From: Stappia indica | GTDB lineage: Bacteria; Pseudomonadota; Alphaproteobacteria; Rhizobiales; Stappiaceae | Length of the DNA: 64,000 bases | NCBI RefSeq assembly: GCF_020177335.1 | Contig: NZ_JAIVMG010000016.1 | Coordinates: 1 to 64,000 of the forward strand | Direction of reading: 5' to 3' | Shown here: positions 53,489-61,881 of the stretch, in pieces | Numbering within the stretch: position 1 is the first letter of the stretch | How the letters are laid out: each line of letters starts with the position of its first letter | Notes under the pieces: generated by a model | Databases searched by the model: none | Told to the model about the DNA's origin: nothing | What the model saw: only the letters and a program-made list of their open reading frames with translations | Program-made: the position numbers and the translations under genes

Positions 53489-53818
53489 ATGACGAAGAAA
53501 CCACAGCACGGCAACGGGGACGATACCGGAAGCCTGGTGGCCACCAAAACGCGCACCGTCGTGAAAAGGCCAAATCTTTATCGTGTGCTGCTGTTGAACG
53601 ATGATTACACGCCCATGGAGTTCGTGATTCACGTGGTGGAGCGTTTTTTTCAGAAAAACCGCGAAGAAGCCACCCGGATCATGTTGCATGTTCACCACCA
53701 TGGCGTTGGGGAATGCGGTGTGTTCACCTATGAGGTGGCGGAAACCAAGGTTACGCAGGTCATGGACTTTGCGCGCAAACACCAGCATCCTTTGCAATGC
53801 GTAATGGAAAAAAAATAG
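53489..53818 (+). CDS. clpS: ClpS, N-end-rule adaptor of ClpAP
   Basis: Delivers proteins with bulky N-terminal residues to ClpA. The 109 residues include a flexible N-terminal tail, then [20 protein letters not shown] (about 31-50) whose Asn/Asp and Met residues line the N-degron pocket, and the His of [23 protein letters not shown] 53489 gives family length; the open frame extends upstream. clpA follows 9 nt later. Confidence 0.95.
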   Translation: MTKKPQHGNGDDTGSLVATKTRTVVKRPNLYRVLLLNDDYTPMEFVIHVVERFFQKNREEATRIMLHVHHHGVGECGVFTYEVAETKVTQVMDFARKHQHPLQCVMEKK

Positions 53819-53827
53819 GGGTCGCCC

Positions 53828-56275
53828 GTGCCGTCATTCTCTCGAAGTCTCGAAAAGGCGCTGCATCAGGCTCTTTCCTATGCGAATGAGCGGCAGCAGG
53901 AATACGCGACCCTGGAGCACCTGCTCCTGGCGCTGATCGATGATCAGGACGCGGCCGCGGTCATGCGCGCGTGCAACGTGGATCTGGATATCCTCCGGCG
54001 CAATCTGGTCGAATACATCGATACCGAGCTCGACAATCTGGTGATCGAGGGCGACGACGATTCCAAGCCGACCGCCGGGTTCCAGCGCGTCATCCAGCGC
54101 GCGGTGATCCATGTGCAGTCCTCGGGCCGGGAGGAGGTAACCGGCGCGAACGTGCTCGTCGCGATCTTCGCCGAGCGCGAGAGCCATGCCGCCTATTTCC
54201 TGCAGGAGCAGGACATGACCCGCTACGACGCGGTCAACTACATCTCCCATGGCATCGCCAAGCGGGCCGGCATGTCGGAGACGCGGCCCGTGCACGGCGC
54301 GGACGAGGAGGCGGCGGCCGAGGAGGGCGTCGGCGGGGCTGAGAAGCCGAAGCAGAAGACCGACGCGCTGGAAGCGTATTGCGTCAACCTCAACGACAAG
54401 GCGCGGGCCGGCAAGATCGATCCGCTGATCGGACGCGAAGCGGAGATTTCGCGGACCATCCAGATTCTCTGCCGCCGGTCGAAGAACAATCCGCTGTTCG
54501 TCGGCGATCCCGGGGTCGGCAAGACCGCGATCGCCGAGGGGTTGGCGCGGCGGATCGTCGACGGCGATGTGCCGGAAGTGCTGCAGGATGCGACGATCTT
54601 CTCGCTCGACATGGGCGCGCTGCTCGCCGGCACCCGCTATCGCGGCGATTTCGAGGAACGGCTGAAGCAGGTGGTGAAGGAGATCGAGGACTATCCCGGC
54701 GCGGTGATGTTCATCGACGAGATTCACACGGTGATCGGCGCTGGCGCCACATCGGGCGGGGCGATGGACGCCTCGAACCTGCTGAAGCCGGCGCTTGCCT
54801 CCGGCACGATCCGCTGCGTCGGATCGACCACCTACAAGGAATACCGTCAGTTCTTCGAAAAGGACCGGGCACTTCTGCGCCGGTTCCAGAAGATCGACGT
54901 CAACGAGCCGACGATCCCGGACGCGGTGGAGATCCTGAAGGGGCTGAAGCCCTATTTCGAGACCTTCCACAAGGTGCGCTACACCAACGACGCCATCAAG
55001 ACGGCGGTGGAGCTGTCGGCGCGCTACATCAACGACCGCAAGCTGCCGGACAAGGCCATCGACGTGATCGACGAATCCGGCGCCTCGCAGAAGCTCGTTC
55101 CCGAAGGACGCCGGCGCAAGACCATCGGCGTGAAGGAGATCGAGAGCACGATTGCGACCATGGCGCGGATCCCGCCGAAGTCGGTGTCCAAGTCGGACGA
55201 GGAGGTGTTGTCGAACCTCAACGCCACCTTGAAGCGGATGGTCTATGGCCAGGATGCAGCGATCGAGACGCTGGCCTCGGCCATCAAGCTGTCGCGGGCA
55301 GGCCTGCGCGAGCCGGACAAGCCGATTGGCAACTACCTGTTCTCCGGTCCGACCGGCGTCGGCAAGACCGAGGTCGCGCGTCAGCTTGCCGCTTCGCTCG
55401 GGGTGGAGCTGCTGCGCTTCGACATGTCGGAGTACATGGAGCGGCACACGGTGTCGCGACTGATCGGTGCGCCTCCCGGCTATGTCGGCTTCGACCAGGG
55501 CGGCCTTCTGACCGACGGGGTCGACCAGCATCCTCATTGCGTGCTTCTGCTCGACGAGATCGAGAAGGCGCATCCGGATCTGTTCAACATCCTGTTGCAG
55601 ATCATGGATCACGGCAAGCTGACCGACCACAACGGCAAGCAGGTCGATTTCCGCAATGTGATCCTGATCATGACCACCAATGCCGGTGCCGCCGATATGG
55701 CCAAGCCGCCGATCGGCTTCAACCGGGCCAAGCGTGAGGGCGAGGATCAGGAGGCGATCAAGCGGCTGTTCACGCCGGAGTTCCGCAATCGGCTGGATGC
55801 TGTGATCGCCTTCGGCAGCCTGCCGACCGAGGTGGTGCACCGGATCGTCGAGAAGTTCGTCATGCAGCTTGAGGCGCAACTGGCCGAGCGCGGCGTGACC
55901 TTCGAGCTGACCCCGGAAGCCGTCGCCTGGCTGGCGGACAAGGGGTATGACGAGCAGATGGGCGCCCGGCCGCTGGCCCGCGTGATCCAGGAGCACATCA
56001 AGCGGCCGCTTGCCGACGAGGTGCTGTTCGGCAAGCTGAAGAAGGGCGGTATGGTCAAGGTCTCGGTCAGCGAGGATGAGGCCGGGCTGCTGCTGGAAAG
56101 CATCGAGGATGCCCCGGTCAAGCCCAAGGCGCCCAGGACCGACAAGCCGAAAGCAGCACGGCCGAAGCGCAAGCGCAAGCCGGTCGCGAAGAAGGCGGAG
56201 GCATCGCCGCCGGCCCGCAAGGATGACGGTGGGCCGAAGAAGAGCCTGGTGCCGAAGGTGCCGCTGGCGGATTGA
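53828..56275 (+). CDS. clpA: ATP-dependent Clp protease ATPase subunit ClpA
   Basis: Hexameric AAA+ unfoldase that feeds ClpP. The 815 residues contain the Clp N-domain (LEKALHQALSYANERQQEYA), AAA1 with GDPGVGKTAIAEGLA (about 225-239) and MFIDEIHTVIGAG, AAA2 with FSGPTGVGKTEVARQLAASL (about 505-524) and LLLDEIEKAHPD. The IGF-type ClpP-docking loop is read at KPPIGFNRAKREG (about 624-636). A Lys/Pro/Arg-rich tail of about 45 residues (from 770) extends beyond E. coli ClpA and is common in rhizobia. Confidence 0.96.
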   Translation: MPSFSRSLEKALHQALSYANERQQEYATLEHLLLALIDDQDAAAVMRACNVDLDILRRNLVEYIDTELDNLVIEGDDDSKPTAGFQRVIQRAVIHVQSSGREEVTGANVLVAIFAERESHAAYFLQEQDMTRYDAVNYISHGIAKRAGMSETRPVHGADEEAAAEEGVGGAEKPKQKTDALEAYCVNLNDKARAGKIDPLIGREAEISRTIQILCRRSKNNPLFVGDPGVGKTAIAEGLARRIVDGDVPEVLQDATIFSLDMGALLAGTRYRGDFEERLKQVVKEIEDYPGAVMFIDEIHTVIGAGATSGGAMDASNLLKPALASGTIRCVGSTTYKEYRQFFEKDRALLRRFQKIDVNEPTIPDAVEILKGLKPYFETFHKVRYTNDAIKTAVELSARYINDRKLPDKAIDVIDESGASQKLVPEGRRRKTIGVKEIESTIATMARIPPKSVSKSDEEVLSNLNATLKRMVYGQDAAIETLASAIKLSRAGLREPDKPIGNYLFSGPTGVGKTEVARQLAASLGVELLRFDMSEYMERHTVSRLIGAPPGYVGFDQGGLLTDGVDQHPHCVLLLDEIEKAHPDLFNILLQIMDHGKLTDHNGKQVDFRNVILIMTTNAGAADMAKPPIGFNRAKREGEDQEAIKRLFTPEFRNRLDAVIAFGSLPTEVVHRIVEKFVMQLEAQLAERGVTFELTPEAVAWLADKGYDEQMGARPLARVIQEHIKRPLADEVLFGKLKKGGMVKVSVSEDEAGLLLESIEDAPVKPKAPRTDKPKAARPKRKRKPVAKKAEASPPARKDDGGPKKSLVPKVPLAD

Positions 56276-56288
56276 GTGAGGCAAGGGG

Positions 56289-56314
56289 ACGGCGGCGCTG
56301 ACGTCGCCGTTTTC
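56289..56314 (+). terminator. Terminator after clpA
   Basis: ACGGCGGCG (56289-56297) pairs with CGTCGCCGT (56302-56310, one G-T pair) around CTGA, followed by a short T run. Confidence 0.75.
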
Positions 56315-56427
56315 CCGTCCGGCGATTTGCTTTTCACGGATCTGCTGCTAGGTAGGGGTATCGTTTCCCTTCCGCCATCCGGGCGTTCGCCGCGGATGCG
56401 CCATTCGCATTGCCAGACAGATCCATC

Positions 56428-57186
56428 ATGTCCGCCGCTTCTTCCACCTTGCCGGAGCCATCCCCTCCCGAGCAGATCCGCCCCTTGGGCTGGATGCTTC
56501 GCGGCACCCGTGCCGCGGTCTCGATCCCGGCGCTGATCCTGTCCGCTGCTTTCGTCGGCTATGCCGGGCTTGCCCGGGAGAGCGGGCTGTCGCTGTCTGA
56601 AACCCTTATGCTGACCGGTATGGTCTGGGCACTGCCGAGCATCGTGGTGCTGACGGGGGCGATTTCGGCGGGCATGGGCATGATCCCGGCGGCGATTGCC
56701 GTGGCGCTGGCCTCGGTGCGGCTAATGCCGATGACCATGGCCTTGATGCCGCTGTTGCGGGTGGAGGGCAAGACCCGGCGCTGGCACCTTCTGGTTTCCT
56801 CCCATTTCGTCGCCGTCACCGCATGGGTCTTTGCCATGCGCAACCTGGAAGACCTTCCGCGCGAAGGGAGGTTGCCGTTCTTTTTCGGCTTTGGCGCCAG
56901 CCTGACCAGCTTCGTCTTCTGTGTCACCGGCATTTCCTACCTGATGGTGGAGCGGATGCCGATGATGGTGGCCGGTGCCCTGTTCATGCTGACGCCGGTC
57001 TATTTCCTTTGTTCGCTCTGGGGTGCGGCGCGGGTTGCGGCGGACAAGGTGGCGCTGCTTGCCGGCCTGGCTCTGGGGCCGGTGTTCTTCCTGTCACTCC
57101 CTGGGCTCGACCTTTTGTGGACCGGACTGGTCGGCGGCACGCTCGCCTATCTGGGGACGCGATTTGCGCGCCGGGGATTTCGCTGA
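56428..57186 (+). CDS. azlC: AzlC family amino-acid exporter, large subunit
   Basis: Inner-membrane protein of 252 residues with about seven or eight hydrophobic helices, related to AzlC/YgaZ, which export branched-chain amino acids with AzlD/YgaH. GYAGLARESGLSLSETLMLT and ALASVRLMPMTMALMPLLR are typical of the family. ATG 56428 is chosen over TTG 56410. Its last base is the first of azlD. Substrate may be valine/leucine, inferred from family. Confidence 0.88.
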   Translation: MSAASSTLPEPSPPEQIRPLGWMLRGTRAAVSIPALILSAAFVGYAGLARESGLSLSETLMLTGMVWALPSIVVLTGAISAGMGMIPAAIAVALASVRLMPMTMALMPLLRVEGKTRRWHLLVSSHFVAVTAWVFAMRNLEDLPREGRLPFFFGFGASLTSFVFCVTGISYLMVERMPMMVAGALFMLTPVYFLCSLWGAARVAADKVALLAGLALGPVFFLSLPGLDLLWTGLVGGTLAYLGTRFARRGFR

Positions 57187-57533
57187 TGGCTGAACAGGTC
57201 TGGTGGTGGCCCTATGCCATGATCCTGGTCGCCGGCTGGCTGGCGACGGACGTCTGGCGCTGGCTCGGCGTGCTGCTCAGCGGCCGGCTGCGCGAGGACA
57301 GCGAGCTTCTGCTCTGGGTGCGGGCGGTGGCGACCGCGCTTGTCGCCGGGGTGATCTCCAAGCTGATCCTGTTTCCCGCCGGGGCGCTGGCCGATGCGCC
57401 GGTGGCGCTGCGGCTCGCCGCCGCCGCCAGCGGGTTTGTCGCCTTTCTGGTTGGCGGGCAGCGGGTGGTGGTCGGCGTTCTGGCGGCCGAGGTGGTGCTG
57501 ATCGGCGGCTGGCTGCTGATCGGCCTCGCCTGA
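57186..57533 (+). CDS. azlD: AzlD family amino-acid exporter, small subunit
   Basis: Partner of AzlC: 115 residues, four hydrophobic helices, with TDVWRWLGVLLSGRLREDSE and VRAVATALVAGVISKLILFP typical of AzlD. ATG overlaps the azlC stop by one base (TGATG), so the two are made together. Confidence 0.88.
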   Translation: MAEQVWWWPYAMILVAGWLATDVWRWLGVLLSGRLREDSELLLWVRAVATALVAGVISKLILFPAGALADAPVALRLAAAASGFVAFLVGGQRVVVGVLAAEVVLIGGWLLIGLA

Positions 57534-57569
57534 GGGCAAGATGCGGGACCGGGCGCCGGACGGGGCGGG

Positions 57570-57593
57570 CTGCTGACACAAGGCTGTCAGCAG
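57570..57593. repeat. 9-bp inverted repeat between azlD and the GST gene
   Basis: CTGCTGACA (57570-57578) and TGTCAGCAG (57585-57593) with a 6-nt centre, followed by a run of G rather than T. A regulator-binding dyad or leader hairpin for the GST gene is more likely than a terminator. Confidence 0.6.
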
Positions 57594-57662
57594 GGGGGTG
57601 CTACGTCACCGCCTCGACGGCGCGATGGCGCGCCGTCGGTCCGGCCTCCAAGGAAAGCCCTC

Positions 57663-58328
57663 ATGTCCGATACCAATTCCCTCGACAAGCTGACGCTGCA
57701 CTATGCCCCTCGGTCGCGTGCGAGCGCCACGCGCGTGCTGCTCGACGAGCTCGGCGCGCCCTACGACCTTCACGTGCTGAACATGCGGGCCGGCGAACAG
57801 AAGTCGCCCGCCTTTCTGGCGATCAATCCGCTCGGCAAGGTGCCAGCGCTGACCCACGGCGATACCATTCTCACGGAGGCCGTCGCCATCGCGCTTTATG
57901 CCGGCGACCTCTTCCCGCAGGCGGGGCTGACGCCGACCATCGGCGATCCGCGTCGGGGCGCCTATCTGCGCTGGATGGTCTTCTATGCCGCGAGCTTCGA
58001 GCCCGCGCTGATGGACAAGATGAGCGGCCATGTCCCGCCCGCGAACGAGTGCGCCTATGGAACCTTCGATCAGGTGATTGAGCTTCTGGCCGATCAACTG
58101 GAGCGGGCGCCCTACCTGCTTGGCGACAGGATCACCATCGCCGACATCCAGTGGGGTGCGACGCTGCAGTGGGCCTTGTCGTTCAAGGCGGTGCCGGCCC
58201 TGCCGGTCTTCACCGACTATGCCGAGCGCATCACCGCCCGGCCGAGCTTCCGGCGTGTCTTCGAGGACGAGGCGCGGCTTGACGCGGAGCATGAGGCCGC
58301 CGCTGCAAAGGCGAGCGGCGGCGCCTGA
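57663..58328 (+). CDS. Glutathione S-transferase family protein
   Basis: A 221-residue GST. The N-domain has LHYAPRSRASATRVLLDELG (about 10-29), with Ser at the catalytic turn, and NPLGKVPALTHGDTILTEAV (about 57-76) with cis-Pro and the glutathione-contact Glu/Ser-type TEAV. The C-domain has LLGDRITIADIQWGATL. Related to the beta/theta-like rhizobial GSTs. Substrate unknown. Confidence 0.92.
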   Translation: MSDTNSLDKLTLHYAPRSRASATRVLLDELGAPYDLHVLNMRAGEQKSPAFLAINPLGKVPALTHGDTILTEAVAIALYAGDLFPQAGLTPTIGDPRRGAYLRWMVFYAASFEPALMDKMSGHVPPANECAYGTFDQVIELLADQLERAPYLLGDRITIADIQWGATLQWALSFKAVPALPVFTDYAERITARPSFRRVFEDEARLDAEHEAAAAKASGGA

Positions 58329-58343
58329 GGTCGGCCCGGCCCG

Positions 58344-58778
58344 TCAGGCCAGCGCCGCGCGGATCTTCTCCGCATGGGCGGCGAGCACATCGCCATCGGC
58401 CATCTCGCCGCTGTGCGGGCGCAAGGTGACACCGTCGAAGCGCGGGATCACATGCACATGGGTGTGGAACACCATCTGCCCGCCGGCGGTCTCGGAGAAC
58501 TGTTGTATGGTGCATCCGTCCGCGTCGAACACGGCGACCAGGGTGCGGGCCAGTTTCTGGACCGTGGCCATGGTCGCGTTGAGGTCCTCCTGGGGAATGT
58601 CGAGGATGTTGCGCGAGGGGGCCTTCGGGATCACCAGCACATGCCCATCGCCGCGCGGCATGATGTCCATGATGGCGATGGTCTGATCGTCCTCATAGAT
58701 CTTGTGGCTCGGCAACTCGCCGCGCAGGATCTTGGCGAAGATGTTCTGGTCGTCATAGGCGGCAGGCGTGATGGGCAT
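58344..58778 (-). CDS. HIT family nucleotide hydrolase
   Basis: Histidine-triad protein of 144 residues. The start at 58778 (MPITPAAYDDQNIFAKILRG) is the family start although the frame is open to 58937. IMDIMPRGDGHVLVIPKAPS and the triad HTHVHVIPRF (about 98-107) are intact. Such enzymes hydrolyse adenylyl conjugates (Hint-like). Convergent with the GST gene, 15 nt apart. Confidence 0.93.
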   Translation of the reverse strand: MPITPAAYDDQNIFAKILRGELPSHKIYEDDQTIAIMDIMPRGDGHVLVIPKAPSRNILDIPQEDLNATMATVQKLARTLVAVFDADGCTIQQFSETAGGQMVFHTHVHVIPRFDGVTLRPHSGEMADGDVLAAHAEKIRAALA

Positions 58779-58906
58779 GGTCAGCTCGATCTCCGATGTC
58801 GGGCGAGGGGGGCGGCGCGCCCGCTTCCCGTCGCGTAAAAGGTGCATCCGGGCAGCGGGTGCATCCTTATCCTTGGCACCACAAAGACAGCCCGGCTTCA
58901 AGTTCT

Positions 58907-59012
58907 GATTCAACACACGCTTCAGAAAGTGATTCAACTACGGGAAAGGGCGGTGGGTCGGGAGCCTCAGGAGCTGATTCAAGTGGCGCGAAATTGATGA
59001 GTCGGAAGAATC
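58907..59012. promoter_or_regulatory. Cluster of five GANTC sites (CcrM methylation sites)
   Basis: GANTC occurs at 58907, 58931, 58976, 58999 and 59008 in the 250-bp spacer (58779-59028) between the DUF482 stop and the HIT start. At this base composition roughly one per 300 bp is expected. GANTC is the CcrM target in alphaproteobacteria, where methylation state can time transcription. The repeated core is CTGATTCAA. Confidence 0.6.
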
Positions 59013-59028
59013 GCTTGCGCGGGGATGT

Positions 59029-60357
59029 TCACCCTTTCCGGAAGGGGGAGTGCTCGGCGATGGCGGCGCTTTCCATGGCGACCGCCGTCCGCTCTTCCTC
59101 CAGATAATCGGCCACCGCCTGACGAAAGCCCGGGTGGGTGATGAAATGGGCGGAATAGGTCGGTGCGGGCAGGTAGCCGCGTGCCAGCTTGTGCGCCCCT
59201 TGCGCGCCGGCCTCAACGAGGTCAAGCCCCGTGGCGATGGCGAAATCGATGGCCTGATAGTAGCAGACCTCGAAATGCAGGAACGGGTGGTCCTCGATGC
59301 AGCCCCAGTTCCGCCCGAACAGGGTGTTGGAGCCGATCAGGTTGAGGGCGCCGGCGATCATCCGCCCCTCGCGCCGGGCAATGATCAGAAGCACCCGGTC
59401 CGCCAGCCGCTCGCCCAGCAGCGAAAAGAACGTCCGGTTGAGATAGGGCCGGCCCCATTTGCGGCTGCCGGTGTCCATGTAGAAGGTGAAGAAGGCGTCC
59501 CAGTGGGCTTCGGTCAGATCGCTGCCGGTGACCCAGTCGATGGTGATGTCCGGCGCCAGCGCGGCACGGCGCTCCTTGCGGATCTGCTTGCGCTTGCGTG
59601 AGGAGAGATCGGCAAGGAAGGCGTCGAAATCGGCGTAGCCGCGATTGGCCCAGTGGAATTGCTGGTCCATGCGCAACAGGTAGCCATCCTCGCCGAGGAG
59701 TTCCCATTCGCGTTTGGTGAGGAAGGTGATGTGGCCGGAGGAGGCGTCCCGCAGGCGGCAAAGCTCGCGCAGGCCCGCACCGAGGGCTGAGATCGCCGCC
59801 TCGCGCCGGGGCGAGGTGCCGGTGAGAAAGCGCCGTCCGGTGGCCGGGGTAAAGGGAACCGAGCATTGCAGCTTGGGATAATACTCCCCTCCGGCGCGGT
59901 GAAAGGCATCGGCCCAGGCGTGATCGAACACGTATTCGCCCATGGAATGGGTCTTGAGATAGCAGGGCAGGGCGGCGAGCGGCGCTCCATCCGGGCCTTC
60001 GAGGAGAAGGTGCTGCGGCAGCCAGCCGGTGCGGGCCTCGACGCAGCCAGATTCCTCGAGAATCGAAAGAAAGTCGTGCGAGATGAAGGGGTTGAAGGCG
60101 GTTTCCTGAGAATCTGATTCCTTTGCCTGAGAAGATGATTCAAGCGCGGGACTTTCGCTCAGCGCACCGCCGAGACCCAGTTGCCAGCCCGGATTGGCAA
60201 GCGCGTCCCATTGCGCGCGCGGAATGTCGCTCAGCCGGTCGATGATCCGGATGCGGAAGCTCTCGCTCGGGTCGTCGCTGGCGGTCACGGAACGGTGCCT
60301 CTCGGTTGCTGCGGGGCGCGGTCTTCCTGTGGTGCGTGGTCCGCCCCGCACTGTCAT
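59029..60357 (-). CDS. GNAT-like acyltransferase, DUF482 (peptidogalycan biosynthesis-like)
   Basis: A 442-residue protein with the double GNAT-type fold of DUF482/COG3146, related to FemAB-like aminoacyl transferases. Conserved blocks: NPFISHDFLSILEESGCV (about 89-106), FDHAWADAFHRAGGEYYPKL, CSVPFTPATGRRFL, SSRKRKQIRKERRA (about 249-262) and HFEVCYYQAIDFAIATGLDL. Residues 66-86 are a Ser/Glu-rich insert (SESPALESSSQAKESDSQET) before the NPF motif, where relatives run straight through; it is encoded by GATTC-rich DNA like that after the gene. A GTG at 60288 is an alternative start. Activity unknown. Confidence 0.85.
   Translation of the reverse strand: MTVRGGPRTTGRPRPAATERHRSVTASDDPSESFRIRIIDRLSDIPRAQWDALANPGWQLGLGGALSESPALESSSQAKESDSQETAFNPFISHDFLSILEESGCVEARTGWLPQHLLLEGPDGAPLAALPCYLKTHSMGEYVFDHAWADAFHRAGGEYYPKLQCSVPFTPATGRRFLTGTSPRREAAISALGAGLRELCRLRDASSGHITFLTKREWELLGEDGYLLRMDQQFHWANRGYADFDAFLADLSSRKRKQIRKERRAALAPDITIDWVTGSDLTEAHWDAFFTFYMDTGSRKWGRPYLNRTFFSLLGERLADRVLLIIARREGRMIAGALNLIGSNTLFGRNWGCIEDHPFLHFEVCYYQAIDFAIATGLDLVEAGAQGAHKLARGYLPAPTYSAHFITHPGFRQAVADYLEEERTAVAMESAAIAEHSPFRKG
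60050..60141. repeat. GANTC cluster inside the DUF482 gene
   Basis: GANTC at 60050, 60060, 60110, 60116 and 60137. The last three lie in the codons of the Ser/Glu-rich insert and share TGATTCAAG with the downstream cluster at 58976. Confidence 0.6.
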
Positions 60358-60423
60358 GACCTAGGGCGTGGGCAGCGAAAATGCACCCCCATGGGAGAGC
60401 GCGTCCGCCGGCCGCCGTGCCGA

Positions 60424-61200
60424 TCAGCCGGTCGCGCTGTCCTGCGCGTCCGGGTCGAAGCCCTCGAACACCATCTGATCGGCGAAGAGCTCGGCGCGTT
60501 TCCGATCCTCGGGCGTGCGCACGGTCCAGGTGATCAGCGGCAGGCCGAACAGCCGGCGCAGCAGCGACGGGGCCAGTGCCGGCAGGTCCTTGACCCAGTA
60601 GGAGACGAAGCTTGGCCGGGTGCGCGGCGCGTGCAGCATGTGGCGTAGGGCGAACCGCTCCACCCGGGAGGCCCGGCCCCATTCCTTGAGATCGCGGGCG
60701 CCATCGCCAAGAGCGCCGCGCGGGATCTCCGGCGCGGCCTGCCGCATCAGGGCGAGCATGTCCGGGTCGAACGACTTGACCGCCGCCGGGCCGTCGTAGC
60801 GCTGCAGGCTGGCGGCGATGGCGGCGATGAAATTGCGCGAGGGCGTGCGGCGGAAGCGTGACTTGATCTCGATGCACAGTCCGACGCGGCCATCGACCAG
60901 CGCCAGGAGGTCATCGAGCAACCACATGGGATCGTCGGTGCCGCGCATGCGCACCGCACGCAGCTCCGCCGCCGTGCGGGCAATCACCGGACCGCTGTCG
61001 AAGGTCAGCCGGTCGAGCGTGTCGTCGTGAAAGACAATCGGCTGGCCGTCGGCGCTCTCCTGCAGGTCGACCTCGATGGAGAAGCTCTTGTCGAGCGCTG
61101 CGGTGACCGCGCTGGGCGTGTTTTCAATGCAGCCGCGCGCGGCATCGTGATAGCCCCTGTGGGCGATCGGCCGGGCGGTCAACCAGGAAAGGTCGCGCAT
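60424..61200 (-). CDS. Glycerophosphodiester phosphodiesterase family protein
   Basis: TIM-barrel GDPD of 258 residues, start MRDLSWLTARPIAHRGYHDA at 61200. Catalytic and metal residues are visible: His/Arg in AHRGYHD, Glu/Asn in ENTPSAVTAAL, IEVDLQESADGQPIVFHDDT with the second His, and CIEIKSR with the third metal Glu. No signal peptide, so a cytosolic glycerophosphodiester hydrolase is predicted. It follows ridA by 38 nt and is probably co-transcribed. Confidence 0.92.
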   Translation of the reverse strand: MRDLSWLTARPIAHRGYHDAARGCIENTPSAVTAALDKSFSIEVDLQESADGQPIVFHDDTLDRLTFDSGPVIARTAAELRAVRMRGTDDPMWLLDDLLALVDGRVGLCIEIKSRFRRTPSRNFIAAIAASLQRYDGPAAVKSFDPDMLALMRQAAPEIPRGALGDGARDLKEWGRASRVERFALRHMLHAPRTRPSFVSYWVKDLPALAPSLLRRLFGLPLITWTVRTPEDRKRAELFADQMVFEGFDPDAQDSATG

Positions 61201-61238
61201 ATCGGTGGTATCTGTCCTTGAAAGGGAACGAAAGCGTG

Positions 61239-61706
61239 TCAGGCGATTTCGAAGATCGCCTCGACCTCGACGGCGACGCCGAAGGGAAGCGAGGCGGCAC
61301 CGACTGCGGAGCGGGCGTGCGGGCCTTTCTCCTCGCCGAGCGCGGCGACGAAGAAGTCCGAGGCGCCGTTCACCACCTTCGGCTGATCGCCGAAATCGGG
61401 TGTGCAATTGACAAAGCCGACGATTTTCACCAGCCGCACGATGCGGTCGAGGTCGCCGAGCGCGGCCTTGGCCTGGGCCAGAAGGTTGATCGCGCAAAGC
61501 CGCGCGGCCTGCTGGCCGTCATCGACGCCATATTCGCCGCCGAGCTTGCCCTGATACTCCAGCCCGTTCGGTCCCATCGGGATCTGGCCGGAGATGAAAA
61601 GCTGATTGCCGCTGCGGGTGAAGGGCAGGTAGTTGGCGGCCGGCGCTGCCGCCTGCGGAAGGGTGACCCCGAGTTCGGCCAAGCGTGCCTCGATCTGTCC
61701 CGACAT
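61239..61706 (-). CDS. RidA family reactive-intermediate deaminase
   Basis: YjgF/YER057c/UK114 protein of 155 residues, trimeric, hydrolysing reactive enamines/imines. The start MSGQIEARLAELGVTLPQAA at 61706 is the family start; the frame is open to 62000. FISGQIPMGPNGLEYQGKLG, CAINLLAQAKAALGDLDRIV and ARSAVGAASLPFGVAVEVEA are diagnostic. The Arg that ordinarily binds substrate carboxylate is present in the ARSAVG motif. Confidence 0.92.
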   Translation of the reverse strand: MSGQIEARLAELGVTLPQAAAPAANYLPFTRSGNQLFISGQIPMGPNGLEYQGKLGGEYGVDDGQQAARLCAINLLAQAKAALGDLDRIVRLVKIVGFVNCTPDFGDQPKVVNGASDFFVAALGEEKGPHARSAVGAASLPFGVAVEVEAIFEIA

Positions 61707-61841
61707 ATGCAGTCCTTTCAGTCGCGTTGTGGCGGCGACCTTGGCGCAATTCGCCGGGCGCTTCAAGCGGAGCGGTGAACATTCGGCGGTGGCCTGTCCG
61801 CAAGGGCTGGATGCGGCGGGCCGGATGGGGGAGAATAGGCG

Positions 61842-61868
61842 AAGGTATTGGGGGTAAAGGCATTGGGG
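61842..61868. repeat. Short direct repeat upstream of the EipB gene
   Basis: AAGGTATTGGGG (61842-61853) and AAGGCATTGGGG (61857-61868), 15 nt apart start to start, immediately before the GAGGAG ribosome site. Could be a two-site operator or slippage product. Confidence 0.5.
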
Positions 61869-61881
61869 CGAGGAGTATGAA

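Noticed and set aside
53834-56284. 816-codon open frame antisense to clpA
   Set aside because: Exact shadow of clpA, with reversed codon bias and no recognisable domain.
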